Positions 16,220 to 26,134 of a DNA stretch of 44,305 bases are shown in pieces. The stretch lies in NCBI GenBank assembly GCA_018400255.1, contig JAGYMO010000341.1, positions 1 through 44,305 on the forward strand. The letters run 5' to 3'. A model generated the notes under the pieces. That model saw nothing but the letters and a program-made list of their open reading frames with translations, did no database searches and was not told the origin of the DNA. This DNA is from Deltaproteobacteria bacterium (lineage in GTDB: Bacteria; Desulfobacterota; DSM-4660; Desulfatiglandales; B25-G16). The translations under genes and the position numbers were made by a program. The number at the start of each line of letters is the position of its first letter. The stretch's first letter is position 1.

Positions 16220-18799
16220 CTATATAACTATGTTTACCAGTTTATCCGGAACAACTATAACCTTTTTAATTGCTTTTTCTTCGATAAATTTTCGCGTCCT
16301 TTCATCTGATAATGCCATATTTTCCATTTCTGTTTTATTTAATGAAACCGGGGCATCCATCCTGCTTCTTACCTTTCCATTTACCTGTATAACAATTACA
16401 CAGGTTTCCTTTTCAAGAAACTCTTCTCTATGCTGAGGCCATGAAAATTCAACTAAGCTGCTTTTATACCCTAACTCTCTCCATAATTCCTCTGAGATAT
16501 GCGGCACAACAGGGTTTAAAAGGACAATCATGTTTTCTACAGCCTCTTTGACGACAGACCAGTCGGATTCATTTAATTCTTTCTCACTGTTAATTAGCTG
16601 ACTTATCTTATTAAATAATTCCATGATTGCGCTAATAGCTGTATTAAAATGAAATCTCTCTTCGATATCCTCAGTCACCTTCTTTATAGTGAGATGTATC
16701 TTTCGATACATATCTTTTAAGTAGGGTGGAAGAGATGAAAAATTCTCGCAACGATTGCTATTTTTTATGTTATCGCTGTTTTCAGTCACTATACGCCATA
16801 CCCTGTTAAGAAATCTCCAGGAGCCTTCCACACCTTCATCATTCCATTCAAGGTCCCTTTCTGGTGGAGATGCAAATAAGCAAAACATCCTGACTGTGTC
16901 TGCACCATATTTTTCAATTAATTTTTGGGGGTCTAATACATTCTTGGTAGATTTAGACATCTTTATTGAAGGCCCAACTTCAACCTCAGCTCCGCAATAA
17001 ATACATTTCCCATCTTTTACCTGTTCTGGAAAGAGGTAACCATGTTTTTCACATTTCAATGTCTCTTTGCAGACCATTCCCTGTGTTAAAAGATTAGTAA
17101 AAGGCTCATCGATTTCTAGATAACCCAAATCCCTGAGTACCCTTGTATAAAATCTAGAATAAAGCAAGTGCAATATAGCATGTTCGATTCCACCTATGTA
17201 TTGATCTACAGGCATCCAGTATAAAACCTTTTCTTTATCAAAAGGGCCGCTATCATATCTAGGAGATGTAAATCGGTCAAAATACCAGGATGACTCAACA
17301 AAAGTATCCATTGTATCTGTCTCTCTTCTTGCTTTTTGACCGCATTTTGGGCATGGTGTCTCATAAAAAGAGGCTTCATAAGATAATGGAGATTTTCCCC
17401 CCTCTTTAAGGTCTAAGTCAAGAGGAAGGACTACGGGCAATTGATCTTCCGGGACCGGCACTACCCCGCATCTCTCACAATAAACAACTGGTATAGGTGC
17501 GCCCCAATATCTTTGTCTACTTATTCCCCAATCCTTTAGCCGATAGTTTGTTGTTCTATATCCCATACCCTTGTCCTCAAGGTAATCTCCTATTTTTTCA
17601 AGGGCATCCCTGTTTTTTATACCATTAAATTGGTCTGAATTTACTAATATTCCTTCACCTACATAGGCCTCTTCCATTTGATCCTCAACTATTTCACTAT
17701 CTTCCGGCTTTATTACTAACCTTAATGGCAAATCATACTTTTTTGCAAATTCAAAATCCCTTTGATCGTGTGTAGGTACTGCCATAATTGCACCAGTACC
17801 GTATTCATATAAGACAAAATTGGCAATATATATGGGTATTTTTTCATTAGTCACCGGATTTAAACAGTACCTGCCAGTGAATAGCCCCTCCTTAGCGGTA
17901 AAATCAGCCGTTCTCATAAAAGTATCAATCTTAAGGGTTTTTTCAATAAAGGCATCAACCTTATCTTGCTGGTCTGTCCCCCTTGTCATCTTTTTCACCA
18001 TAGGATGCTCTGGGGCAAAACATAAAAAGGTTGCACCAAATAAGGTATCCTGCCTTGTTGTAAAAACCTCTACGGTATAGTCATAATCAATTACAGGAAA
18101 TTTTATTATTGCACCTTGGCTTTTACCTATCCAATTTTTTTGCATCGTCAAAACTTTATCAGGCCAGCCTGGGAGATTATCGCAATAATCAAGCAATTCT
18201 TTTGTATACTCTGTGGTTTTCAGAAACCAGCTGTCCATCTCTTTTAATTCAACCTTCTGATCTGTATGTCTCCAACAGCATCCATCGACAACCTGCTCGT
18301 TGGCCAATACGGTCTGGCATTTATCACACCAATTTACAAAGGTCTTTTTCCTATATGCTAGACCCCTTTCAAACATCTTGAGGAAAACAAGTTGCTCCCA
18401 CTTATAATAGTCCTCCTTGCAGGTTGCCAGCTCCCTGCCCCAATCATAGCTAAACCCCATGCTTTTCAATTGAGACCTCATGTAGTCTATGTTATCGTAA
18501 GTCCATGTAGCAGGATGGGTGTTATTCTCGATAGCGGCATTTTCCGCCGGCATACCAAATGCATCCCATCCCATTGGATGAAGCACATTAAATCCCTTCA
18601 TTCTTTTATATCTAGCAACTACATCTCCAATGGCATAATTTCTTACATGACCCATATGGATTTTTCCTGAGGGATAAGGATACATTTCAAGCAAATAGTA
18701 TTTCTCCTTATTTTTATCTTCAGTTGCCTTAAAACAATCATTCTTATCCCAATAAGTCTGCCATCTCGATTCTATCATGTGAGGATTATATTTTTTCAT
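16220..18799 (-). CDS. leuS: Leucyl-tRNA synthetase
   Basis: About 859 residues, a full-length class I synthetase. The HIGH motif (HMGH in YPYPSGKIHMGHVRNY) lies near residue 50 and KMSKS (SIKMSKSTKNV) near 630. The CP1 editing domain is present (TTRQDTLFGATF, YGTGAIMAVPTHDQRD), with zinc-type cysteine pairs CDKCQ and CPKCG. The ATG at 18799 is chosen: it has a purine-rich AAAGAGAAAGAG upstream and the normal N-terminus KKYNPHMIESRWQ. A TTG at 18826 would overlap the preceding gene. It is charged with leucylating tRNA-Leu and removing mischarged products. Confidence 0.97.
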   Translation of the reverse strand: MKKYNPHMIESRWQTYWDKNDCFKATEDKNKEKYYLLEMYPYPSGKIHMGHVRNYAIGDVVARYKRMKGFNVLHPMGWDAFGMPAENAAIENNTHPATWTYDNIDYMRSQLKSMGFSYDWGRELATCKEDYYKWEQLVFLKMFERGLAYRKKTFVNWCDKCQTVLANEQVVDGCCWRHTDQKVELKEMDSWFLKTTEYTKELLDYCDNLPGWPDKVLTMQKNWIGKSQGAIIKFPVIDYDYTVEVFTTRQDTLFGATFLCFAPEHPMVKKMTRGTDQQDKVDAFIEKTLKIDTFMRTADFTAKEGLFTGRYCLNPVTNEKIPIYIANFVLYEYGTGAIMAVPTHDQRDFEFAKKYDLPLRLVIKPEDSEIVEDQMEEAYVGEGILVNSDQFNGIKNRDALEKIGDYLEDKGMGYRTTNYRLKDWGISRQRYWGAPIPVVYCERCGVVPVPEDQLPVVLPLDLDLKEGGKSPLSYEASFYETPCPKCGQKARRETDTMDTFVESSWYFDRFTSPRYDSGPFDKEKVLYWMPVDQYIGGIEHAILHLLYSRFYTRVLRDLGYLEIDEPFTNLLTQGMVCKETLKCEKHGYLFPEQVKDGKCIYCGAEVEVGPSIKMSKSTKNVLDPQKLIEKYGADTVRMFCLFASPPERDLEWNDEGVEGSWRFLNRVWRIVTENSDNIKNSNRCENFSSLPPYLKDMYRKIHLTIKKVTEDIEERFHFNTAISAIMELFNKISQLINSEKELNESDWSVVKEAVENMIVLLNPVVPHISEELWRELGYKSSLVEFSWPQHREEFLEKETCVIVIQVNGKVRSRMDAPVSLNKTEMENMALSDERTRKFIEEKAIKKVIVVPDKLVNIVI

Positions 18800-18818
18800 C
18801 TCTTTCTCTTTAATGTTA

Positions 18819-19379
18819 TTAGTCAACTTCGATCAAAATCGAATAATCAAAGGTAGGATTAAAATAGGGCCTTACTTCCTTCTCCAAGTTTTTTAAATCA
18901 TTTTTATATTGTTCTTCAATGAGAAAAACAACTTTAAATTCACCTTTTTCTTTTTCATTACAGTAATTGATGAAACTAACTATTAAAGATTTTATCAAAT
19001 CGATATAAATACCTTTCACTATATTTTCACTGGATATAAGTATCAATAAGTCATATAAATACAATTTTTCAAGGGTTGATAATGCCTTCTTTATGGCTAT
19101 ATTTATCACATCCTGCGAATAAGTGTTAATCGACCCTAATCCAAAAAACAATATTTTTTCGGCATTAATCTTTTCTTGAGGTGCGATTAAAAAAACCTCT
19201 TGCTTTTTTCCGGTAAGAAGTTGGTTCTCCCGTAAATACTTCAAATGGTTTTCTAATCTGTCATTTAGCTGTTGAAGGTGGCCACTTGAAAAGGCTTCAT
19301 TCTCAAATAAAAAACCAACTACTGCGTGGTTGTGTAGTTGATTTAAACCCTTACAGGTTAACAATAAATCCACTTTCAT
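18819..19379 (-). CDS. Stand-alone M17 aminopeptidase N-terminal (macro-like) domain protein
   Basis: About 186 residues resembling only the N-terminal domain of leucyl aminopeptidases (peptidase M17): VVGFLFENE, LENHLKYLRENQLLTGKKQEVFLI and KILFFGLG correspond to its strands. The metal-binding catalytic domain (NTDAEGR-type motif) is absent and does not follow downstream. Such genes occur in Desulfobacterota between nusB and leuS; their function is unknown. The open frame also permits an ATG at 19391; the ATG at 19379, two bases after the nusB stop, gives the more usual start and implies translational coupling. Confidence 0.65.
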   Translation of the reverse strand: MKVDLLLTCKGLNQLHNHAVVGFLFENEAFSSGHLQQLNDRLENHLKYLRENQLLTGKKQEVFLIAPQEKINAEKILFFGLGSINTYSQDVINIAIKKALSTLEKLYLYDLLILISSENIVKGIYIDLIKSLIVSFINYCNEKEKGEFKVVFLIEEQYKNDLKNLEKEVRPYFNPTFDYSILIEVD

Positions 19380-19380
19380 T

Positions 19381-19830
19381 TTATACTGCATTTACAGAAT
19401 GATCTTTTAGCATTTCTTTTGGCTCCATTTTTATAGTATTGTATATTTTATCTAATAGGCCATTAATAAATGCACCTGAGTCCTTTCCTCCAAATTTTTT
19501 ACCCAAATCTACCGCCTCATTAATGGATACCTTTGGTGGAATATCATCCCTTTTTAAAAACTCATATATTGCCAATCTTAGTATAGCGCGGTCAACTCTT
19601 CCTATACGCTCTAATCGCCAATTTTTCGATGTTTTATCTATTAATGCATCTATCTCTTTAAGACAAGAAAACACTCCTAATACAAGTTCCCGAGAAAACG
19701 GTTTAATATCCTCAGATGCATCAAAATTATTGCAAACCAAATCAAAGCATTCTTCTGGATTAGTCTTGAAATAATCAAGGCTAAAAAGCACCTTCAATGC
19801 TAGCTCTCTTGATTGTCTTCTCTTGCCCAT
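19381..19830 (-). CDS. nusB: Transcription antitermination factor NusB
   Basis: A 149-residue all-helical NusB protein: KRRQSRELALKVLFSLDYF at the N-terminus, then the conserved RIGRVDRAILRLAIYEFL and INEAVDLGKKFGGKDSGAFINGLLDKI segments. It binds boxA RNA with S10 (NusE) and promotes antitermination of rRNA operons. It sits downstream of ribH, its most frequent neighbour, with a 225-base gap, and is immediately followed by the M17-like gene. Confidence 0.95.
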   Translation of the reverse strand: MGKRRQSRELALKVLFSLDYFKTNPEECFDLVCNNFDASEDIKPFSRELVLGVFSCLKEIDALIDKTSKNWRLERIGRVDRAILRLAIYEFLKRDDIPPKVSINEAVDLGKKFGGKDSGAFINGLLDKIYNTIKMEPKEMLKDHSVNAV

Positions 19831-20055
19831 TTAGCTTTATAACTTTAAGCTCAAAAGTTTATAAAAAATAAACCCATGTTTGGCACATTTTTTCTACTGC
19901 CAAAATAATTTCATTCAAATAAGTTTACTATTTGAGGCACTAATCAATAGGGTTTCACAAAAGTCTTTCAGTGTAGAGAATTGGTTACCTTATGTGATTT
20001 TTTATTGTAAATATCTGAAAACAGAATTCTTTGAAGCCACTATAACCAGGCATGC

Positions 20056-20529
20056 TTAATGCAATGCCTTGTATAAACTTACCATTTCCATTGCAGAGAC
20101 AGCCGCATCCCATCCTTTATTTCCGCTTTTCGCTCCAGCCCTTTCAATGGCCTGCTCTAATGTATCGCATGTAAGGATGCCAAATGTAACTGGGACTTGG
20201 CTCTCAAGTCCTACAGATGCAACCCCCCGAGATACTTGCGAGCTTATGTATTCAAAATGTGGCGTTTCCCCCCTTATAACTGCGCCTAAGCATATAACGC
20301 AATCGTACTTATTGCTTGAAGCTACTTTTTTTGCTACTGCCGCTATTTCAAACGCCCCTGGAACTTTAAAGATAGTCGTTTCCTCCTCAGGCTCTGCTGC
20401 TCCATGTCTTTTTAGCGCATCCAATGCGCCCTCTAGTAATCTTTGACTAATAAAATCATTAAAACGACTAACAATAATTGCAAACTTAATTCCCTTTGCA
20501 GATATCTCCCCCTCAACATAATTGGGCAT
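20056..20529 (-). CDS. ribH: 6,7-dimethyl-8-ribityllumazine synthase
   Basis: A 157-residue lumazine synthase. Typical motifs are FAIIVSRFNDFIS, the VPGAFEIAAVAKK segment, CLGAVIRGETPHFEYISSQV with the catalytic His, and PVTFGILTCDTLEQAIERAG. It condenses 5-amino-6-ribitylaminouracil with 3,4-dihydroxy-2-butanone 4-phosphate, the penultimate riboflavin step. A GGGGGA lies a few bases ahead of the ATG. It follows ribBA by 43 bases in the riboflavin set. Confidence 0.97.
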   Translation of the reverse strand: MPNYVEGEISAKGIKFAIIVSRFNDFISQRLLEGALDALKRHGAAEPEEETTIFKVPGAFEIAAVAKKVASSNKYDCVICLGAVIRGETPHFEYISSQVSRGVASVGLESQVPVTFGILTCDTLEQAIERAGAKSGNKGWDAAVSAMEMVSLYKALH

Positions 20530-20572
20530 GGCAATCCCCCTTATTTAAATTATTCTTCTTGACCTCTAAAAC

Positions 20573-21793
20573 CTATGTAATAGTTTCCTTAGGATTTAAT
20601 GACATTATATGCCCCAGTTTCTCACATTTTGTTAATAAATACTTCTCATTTTCAGGCCGTGGAGGAATCTCAATAGGAACCCTTTCGGTAACTTTTAAAC
20701 CATAACCCTCAAGCCCTATAATCTTTTTGGGATTGTTTGTCATCAATCGCATTTTTTTAACACCTAAACTAACGAGTATCTGCGCCCCTATACCATAGTC
20801 TCTAAGGTCGGGCTTAAACCCCAGCTCTTCATTTGCCTCTACGGTGTCGAATCCCTTATCCTGTAATGCATAGGCCTTTAGCTTATTTATCAAGCCTATG
20901 CCCCTTCCCTCTTGTTTCAGATAGATAAGAACTCCTAAACCCTCCTGGTTTATCATCTCAGCAGCCTTTTTCAACTGATCCCCGCAGTCACACCTACGAG
21001 AGCCAAAAACATCCCCTGTAAGGCATTCTGAATGAACCCTAACCAATATCTCCTTCTCAGGGTCAATCTCTCCCTTTACAAGCACTAGATGCTCACTTTT
21101 ATCTATCTCATTTCGAAAGCCTAGTGCCTTAAATTCTCCATAAGGAGTGGGTAAAATCGTCTCCGCGTCTTTGTGTACAAAAGATTCATTTCTTATTCTA
21201 TAGGCAATAATATCAGCAACAGTAGCAATTTTTAGATCATGTTTTTTAGCGAACTTATCTAAATCAGGTCTTCTGGCCATCGTACCATCTTCATTCATAA
21301 TCTCGCAGATAACACCTGCCGGTTTTAATCCTGCAAGCCTGGCTAAATCAACAGACCCCTCTGTTTGTCCTGTCCTAAATAAAACTCCCCCCCTTCGTGC
21401 CCTTAATGGGAAGATATGACCTGGCTGGACTAAATCTGATGGTGATGCATTGTCCGCTACCGCGGCAAGAATAGTGTGGGCGCGATCAGCTGCAGATATT
21501 CCTGTTGTTACCCCGCTTGCTCCATCTATTGTCACTGTAAAGGCAGTGTTAAAAGGTGACCTGTTGTCTTGAACCATAAGAGGCAAATTTAATCGTTCCG
21601 CTATCTCTGGGCTAAGGGAAAGACAAATAAGGCCTCTCGCGTACTTTGCCATAAAATTAATTGCTTCAGGGGTAACCTTTTCTGCTGCCATTGTAAGATC
21701 GCCCTCGTTTTCCCTGTCCTCATCGTCTACAAGGATAATTATTTTACCGTTTCTCATGTCTTCAATCACGTCATCAATCTTAGAAATCCCCAT
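20573..21793 (-). CDS. ribBA: Bifunctional DHBP synthase / GTP cyclohydrolase II
   Basis: About 406 residues. The N-terminal RibB domain (about 1-200, with VDDEDRENEGDL and RTGQTEGSVDLARLAG) makes 3,4-dihydroxy-2-butanone 4-phosphate from ribulose 5-phosphate. The C-terminal RibA domain (about 205-400) opens GTP, with zinc ligands C257, C268 and C270 in HSECLTGDVFGSRRCDCG and the KQEGRGIGL loop. The ATG at 21793 is preferred over the one at 21811: GGAGG stands five bases upstream of it. It overlaps ribE by 14 bases, so the two are translationally coupled. Confidence 0.97.
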   Translation of the reverse strand: MGISKIDDVIEDMRNGKIIILVDDEDRENEGDLTMAAEKVTPEAINFMAKYARGLICLSLSPEIAERLNLPLMVQDNRSPFNTAFTVTIDGASGVTTGISAADRAHTILAAVADNASPSDLVQPGHIFPLRARRGGVLFRTGQTEGSVDLARLAGLKPAGVICEIMNEDGTMARRPDLDKFAKKHDLKIATVADIIAYRIRNESFVHKDAETILPTPYGEFKALGFRNEIDKSEHLVLVKGEIDPEKEILVRVHSECLTGDVFGSRRCDCGDQLKKAAEMINQEGLGVLIYLKQEGRGIGLINKLKAYALQDKGFDTVEANEELGFKPDLRDYGIGAQILVSLGVKKMRLMTNNPKKIIGLEGYGLKVTERVPIEIPPRPENEKYLLTKCEKLGHIMSLNPKETIT

Positions 21794-22457
21794 TCTTTCC
21801 TCCAAAGCCATAATTATTCAACATTGACCGGTCTATCCTTGACGGATTTTTATCGCTTATGGCTTTTTTATCATTAATAACAAATTTTTCAATATATTTG
21901 GATATAACGTCCACCTCTATATTCACCCTATTCCCAACTCTGCTCCCAATCATTGTAGTTTCTTTTACAGTCTTTGGAATAATATTTACCTCAAAACAGG
22001 TGTCATTGCATTTATTGATAGTAAGGCTAATCCCATTTACTGCGATAGATCCTTTTTCTATTAAATACGTTCCTATATCTTTTTCAACTTTGACTTGAAG
22101 AAAAAAAGATTTTTCGAGCTTCTGAAATTTTCCTATAATACCTTTACCATCCACATGTCCACTAACAAGATGTCCGCCTAGCCTATCAGACAATCTAAGT
22201 GCCTTTTCAAGATTCACTCTACTGGCTTGCTTCATATCAATCAAGGTGCTTCTTTCCAGTGTCTCTCTGGATGCATCGAAGCAAAATAAGCTCCCCTTAA
22301 CACTCGTTATAGTCAGGCAAACACCATCAACAGCGATGCTGTCTCCTTCCTTACAGTCAGAAAAAAATGCGGGCATCTTAATAGTAAAGTTTGACTCTGA
22401 ACCGTACTTATGGATATTTTTTATTTCCCCAATTCCTTGAATAATTCCGGTAAACAT
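21780..22457 (-). CDS. ribE: Riboflavin synthase, alpha subunit
   Basis: A 225-residue protein of two lumazine-binding domains, each opening with a GI/GxSLT-type motif: MFTGIIQGIGEI at residue 1 and the second GSIAVNGISLTI near 130. DRLGGHLVSGHVDG is also diagnostic. It dismutates two lumazines to riboflavin. The C-terminal tail after about residue 195 (KKAISDKNPSRIDRSMLNN) is longer than the core enzyme. Its 3' end overlaps ribBA. Confidence 0.95.
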   Translation of the reverse strand: MFTGIIQGIGEIKNIHKYGSESNFTIKMPAFFSDCKEGDSIAVDGVCLTITSVKGSLFCFDASRETLERSTLIDMKQASRVNLEKALRLSDRLGGHLVSGHVDGKGIIGKFQKLEKSFFLQVKVEKDIGTYLIEKGSIAVNGISLTINKCNDTCFEVNIIPKTVKETTMIGSRVGNRVNIEVDVISKYIEKFVINDKKAISDKNPSRIDRSMLNNYGFGGKNGDF

Positions 22458-22526
22458 AACATATACACTAAGATAATAGCTTTATGAGTTTTATAACCTT
22501 ATTTTTATATGCAATAAAAGTAAATC

Positions 22527-23627
22527 TTATTTCAGAGGATATGCCTCTATCATTATATCATCATCAAATATTCTCACTTTTTTGAAATTCAGTCGATAAC
22601 TCTTTTCTATCATATCACAACCTTTTCCCCTCATAAATGGAATCCCATCGCCCCCACCTAATATCTTTGGTGCAAAAAATAAATAAAACTTGTCTGCAAC
22701 ATCGCCTCTAATTATAGAACTATAAATTCTTGCACCCCCCTCTACTAACACAGATCCTAGTGGAATTGTTGATAGCCTGTCAAATAAATCTAACATATCC
22801 ACCTGACCGTTTTTAAGTTCGCACTGAATAACCCTGGCACCAAGGTTTTCTATGCGCCTTATTTTTGCCCTATCCACATTACTACCTGATGCTATAATGG
22901 TCAAGTGAGCAGCCTCCGAGTTAAAAACATTGCTGCTCAAAGGTGCCCTTAAATGCGTATCAACAACTATCCTAAAAGGATGAGATACACTTTTTTTTCT
23001 CATGTAAGGCGTTAATTTCGGATTATCGGCTATTACAGTCTCCACTCCAACTAAGATGGCTCCTGAATGTTCTCTAAGCTTGTGAACAAATCTTCGTGAT
23101 TTTTGGTCGGTTATCCACTTTGAATCTCCCTTTTCTGTTGCTATCCAGCCGTCTAGTGTCATGGCAACCTTTACTGCTACAAAAACCTTTCCCTCAACTA
23201 CGTTCTTTATATAAACCTCGTTTAACGCAGAACATTCTTCCTCCATAACACCACACCTTACTTCCAGTCCCTTTGATTGAAGAAATTCACAACCTCCTCC
23301 GGTTACGCCCTTGTTCGGATCTTTAATGCCTACAACAACCCTGGATACACCACTATCCAGAATAGCCTTTGTGCATGGTGGTGTCCTGCCGTAATGGTTG
23401 CAAGGCTCTAAATTTACATACATTGTAGACCCCCGTGCACCCTCGCCGACCTTTGACAAGGCATCTACCTCCGCATGCTTCATTCCAGCCTTCTTATGAT
23501 AGCCTGAGCTAACAATCCTTCCATCTTTCACCAAAAGAGCCCCAACAACTGGATTTGGAAATGTGGATCCAAGTCCCTTTTTTGCCAAAGAGATAACCTT
23601 TTTCATAAACCTTTCATCGTTATCCAT
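22527..23627 (-). CDS. ribD: Bifunctional riboflavin deaminase/reductase
   Basis: A 366-residue RibD. The N-terminal zinc deaminase (about 1-145) has H51-A-E53 and C76/C85 (EPCNHYGRTPPC); the C-terminal reductase (about 150-366) has KVAMTLDGWIAT, SGAILVGVETVIADNP and VLVEGGARIYSS. It deaminates and then reduces the pyrimidine intermediate after GTP opening. It heads the rib gene set. No FMN riboswitch was found in the 174 bases before its start. The ribosome-binding site is weak. Confidence 0.96.
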   Translation of the reverse strand: MDNDERFMKKVISLAKKGLGSTFPNPVVGALLVKDGRIVSSGYHKKAGMKHAEVDALSKVGEGARGSTMYVNLEPCNHYGRTPPCTKAILDSGVSRVVVGIKDPNKGVTGGGCEFLQSKGLEVRCGVMEEECSALNEVYIKNVVEGKVFVAVKVAMTLDGWIATEKGDSKWITDQKSRRFVHKLREHSGAILVGVETVIADNPKLTPYMRKKSVSHPFRIVVDTHLRAPLSSNVFNSEAAHLTIIASGSNVDRAKIRRIENLGARVIQCELKNGQVDMLDLFDRLSTIPLGSVLVEGGARIYSSIIRGDVADKFYLFFAPKILGGGDGIPFMRGKGCDMIEKSYRLNFKKVRIFDDDIMIEAYPLK

Positions 23628-23801
23628 TGCTTATGAATCCTTGGAAATATTTTTAGAATTTATCATGATCAGGTTGGCGTAAAAGTTTTTTGTAGATATA
23701 ACAGGTGGGAAAATATATTTTTAACACTATTTATATATTCTATGCCGCCAGCAAGTCCCTATATTTGTATCAGCCAAAGTATAATCTAATATCAAAAAGG
23801 C

Positions 23802-24272
23802 CTATAGACCTTCTTTGCCTCTTTCGTCAAGAAGGTCTTTTAACTCTGTCATAAACTCATTTATATCTTTAAATTGCTTATAAACAGATGAAAATCTGAC
23901 ATATGCAACATCATCCCATTCTTTTAGTTTCTCAATAACCTTTTCCCCTATATCAGAACTATTTATCTCCCTAAAGCCGCTTTGTTGAAATATTTGAGGT
24001 AAAGAATCAACAAATTCATCTATGTCATTGGTACTTATCGGTCTTTTCTGGCAGGCCTTTTGAATCCCAGATCTAATTTTTTCTAAATTAAACCTCTCTC
24101 TTCTACCATCCTTTTTCACCACCATTGGTAAAGCTGATACTACCTTTTCATAGGTGGTAAAACGTTTTCCGCAATTAAGGCACTCTCTGCGTCTTCTTAT
24201 CATCAAGTTATCTTTACTTAGCCTGGAGTCAACCACCTTGTTTTTTATATCTCCACAAAACGGACATTTCAT
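23802..24272 (-). CDS. nrdR: Transcriptional repressor NrdR
   Basis: A 156-residue NrdR: an N-terminal zinc ribbon with C3, C6, C31 and C34, followed by an ATP-cone (about 49-139, PMVVKKDGRRERFNLEKIRSGI). It represses ribonucleotide reductase genes by binding NrdR boxes in response to ATP/dATP. No nrd gene lies in the window. The ATG overlaps the stop of the dCMP deaminase gene by 3 bases, which ties two dNTP-pool genes together. Confidence 0.97.
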   Translation of the reverse strand: MKCPFCGDIKNKVVDSRLSKDNLMIRRRRECLNCGKRFTTYEKVVSALPMVVKKDGRRERFNLEKIRSGIQKACQKRPISTNDIDEFVDSLPQIFQQSGFREINSSDIGEKVIEKLKEWDDVAYVRFSSVYKQFKDINEFMTELKDLLDERGKEGL

Positions 24273-24715
24273 ATAGCTAACCTTTCAATTTCTATGTTTG
24301 CTTCGGCGATCATCTCATCTGCCAAGGCGTCTGGATAACCCTCTAAATAATAAATCTTTTTTATACCTGCATTTATAATCATCTTTGAGCAAATAATGCA
24401 GGGTTTATGCGTGGAGTAAAGAACAGTATCTTTAGTGCTAACACCATAGTATGCGGCTTGAATGATCACATTCTGCTCTGCATGGAGTCCTCTGCATAAC
24501 TCATGTCTTTCGCCTGACTTTATGCCCAATTTCTCCCGCAGACAACCAGTCTCTTCACAATGTCTTATACCAGTAGGTGCACCATTGTATCCAGTTGCAA
24601 TTATTCTTTTATCTTTTACTAATACGGCACCAATATTTCGTCTTAGACATGTTGACCTTTTAGATACCAGTTTTGCAATTGTCATAAAGTACTCTGACCA
24701 GGAAGGCCTTGTCAA
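24269..24715 (-). CDS. dCMP deaminase (ComEB type)
   Basis: A 148-residue zinc cytidine/deoxycytidylate deaminase with H78-A-E80-QN and C106/C109 (HKPCIICSKMI), plus the TGYNGAPTGIRHC motif of dCMP deaminases. It makes dUMP for thymidylate synthesis. The extra cysteines C53, C58 and C74 suggest a second zinc site, as in family members (inference). It overlaps nrdR. Confidence 0.92.
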   Translation of the reverse strand: MTRPSWSEYFMTIAKLVSKRSTCLRRNIGAVLVKDKRIIATGYNGAPTGIRHCEETGCLREKLGIKSGERHELCRGLHAEQNVIIQAAYYGVSTKDTVLYSTHKPCIICSKMIINAGIKKIYYLEGYPDALADEMIAEANIEIERLAI

Positions 24716-24857
24716 TGAATATCTCCAATATAAAAAATCTTCATAAAATTTTAAACGCCTATTGCATTTCGGTCCATACTCGTATTAGCGCAGCTATGGA
24801 AATTGAAATCTGTATTCATAAAAGTTGAGAAATTTAATCCTAATCGAGTTAAAAAAT

Positions 24858-26087
24858 CTAAACTAAAGGGAATTGCCTGCAAAGAGAATGAACCATTGAT
24901 TTGATATCTCCAAGAACCTCGCTATTATGAGGGCTTTCCAGCACAGAGATGATCCATTCCGCTATTCTCTTCATTTCTCTTTCTTTCATACCTCTTGTAG
25001 TTAAGGCCGGCGTACCTAATCTAATCCCGCTTGTCACCTTCGGCCCCTTTCCGTCAAAAGGGATAACATTCTTATTTAACACTATCCCTGCTTTTCCCAG
25101 GATTTCCTCTGCCTCAATTCCAGTAAGCCCTGTATTACTGAGATCTACTAATATTAGGTGATTATCTGTGCCGTCAGTTACAATTTTTAGGCCATGTTTA
25201 GATAATTCCTCAGCAAGCGTCTTTGCGTTACCTATAACCTGTTTTTGATATTCTTTGAACTCTTGGCTCATTGCCTCTCTAAACGCCACTGCCTTAGCAG
25301 CAATGACATGCATTAAGGGACCGCCCTGAGTTCCAGGAAAGACTTGGCTGTCAATAATTTTCGAATATTTTTTTTTCGCAAGGATAAAGCCGCCGCGTGG
25401 TCCCCGCAAGGTCTTATGCGTAGTGCCAGTGACAAAATCGGCATACGGGACAGGTGAAGGATGCAAATCCGCCGCTACCAAACCAGCAATATGTGCCATG
25501 TCAACGAGTAAATAGGCGCCAACATCTTCCGCAATGTCCTTAAATTTTTTGTAGTCAATAGTCCTGGGATAAGAACTTGCGCCAGCAACAATAAGTTTAG
25601 GTCTGTGAGATTTTGCCTGAGATTCAATCTGGTTAAAGTCTAATAAATAGGTCTCGTTGTCCACACCATAAAAAAAGGCTTTGTATAATTTACCGGAGAA
25701 GTTGGAGCTGCTCCCATGGCTTAAATGCCCCCCATGTGTCATATCCATTGACAAAATTGTATCCCCTGGATTTAAGAAACCAAAGTATATGGCCATATTG
25801 GCTTGGGTACCTGAATGAGGCTGAACGTTGGCATACTCCGCATTGAAAACCTGTTTAGCCCTATCTATAGCAAGATTTTCTATGACATCTACATATTCAC
25901 AGCCACCGTAATATCTTGCCCCTGGATATCCTTCTGCATATTTATTTGTTAGCACACTGGCCTGGACATCAATGATTTCTCTGCTCACATAATTTTCCGA
26001 GGCAATCATTACCAGGGTGCCTCTTTGTCGCTCCGCTTCTCTCTCTATAGCTATAGAAATCTCGGGATCGATTTTTTCTAAACTCAT
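24858..26087 (-). CDS. glyA: Serine hydroxymethyltransferase
   Basis: A 409-residue PLP enzyme interconverting serine plus tetrahydrofolate with glycine plus methylene-THF. The Schiff-base lysine is K225 in TGTTHKTLRGPRGG; LVDMAHIAGLVAA and the N-terminal SENYVS are present. A GGAG precedes the ATG by five bases. It lies between rpiB and the dCMP deaminase gene, a common arrangement in this lineage, and supplies the one-carbon units that thymidylate synthesis needs. Confidence 0.98.
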   Translation of the reverse strand: MSLEKIDPEISIAIEREAERQRGTLVMIASENYVSREIIDVQASVLTNKYAEGYPGARYYGGCEYVDVIENLAIDRAKQVFNAEYANVQPHSGTQANMAIYFGFLNPGDTILSMDMTHGGHLSHGSSSNFSGKLYKAFFYGVDNETYLLDFNQIESQAKSHRPKLIVAGASSYPRTIDYKKFKDIAEDVGAYLLVDMAHIAGLVAADLHPSPVPYADFVTGTTHKTLRGPRGGFILAKKKYSKIIDSQVFPGTQGGPLMHVIAAKAVAFREAMSQEFKEYQKQVIGNAKTLAEELSKHGLKIVTDGTDNHLILVDLSNTGLTGIEAEEILGKAGIVLNKNVIPFDGKGPKVTSGIRLGTPALTTRGMKEREMKRIAEWIISVLESPHNSEVLGDIKSMVHSLCRQFPLV

Positions 26088-26134
26088 GAAAACTCCAGTG
26101 ATTTTACCCTTATTAAATTTTTAATTACCTTACT

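Noticed and set aside
23628..23801. FMN riboswitch ahead of ribD
   Set aside because: None of the conserved RFN-element sequence is present and the gap is AT-rich and short.
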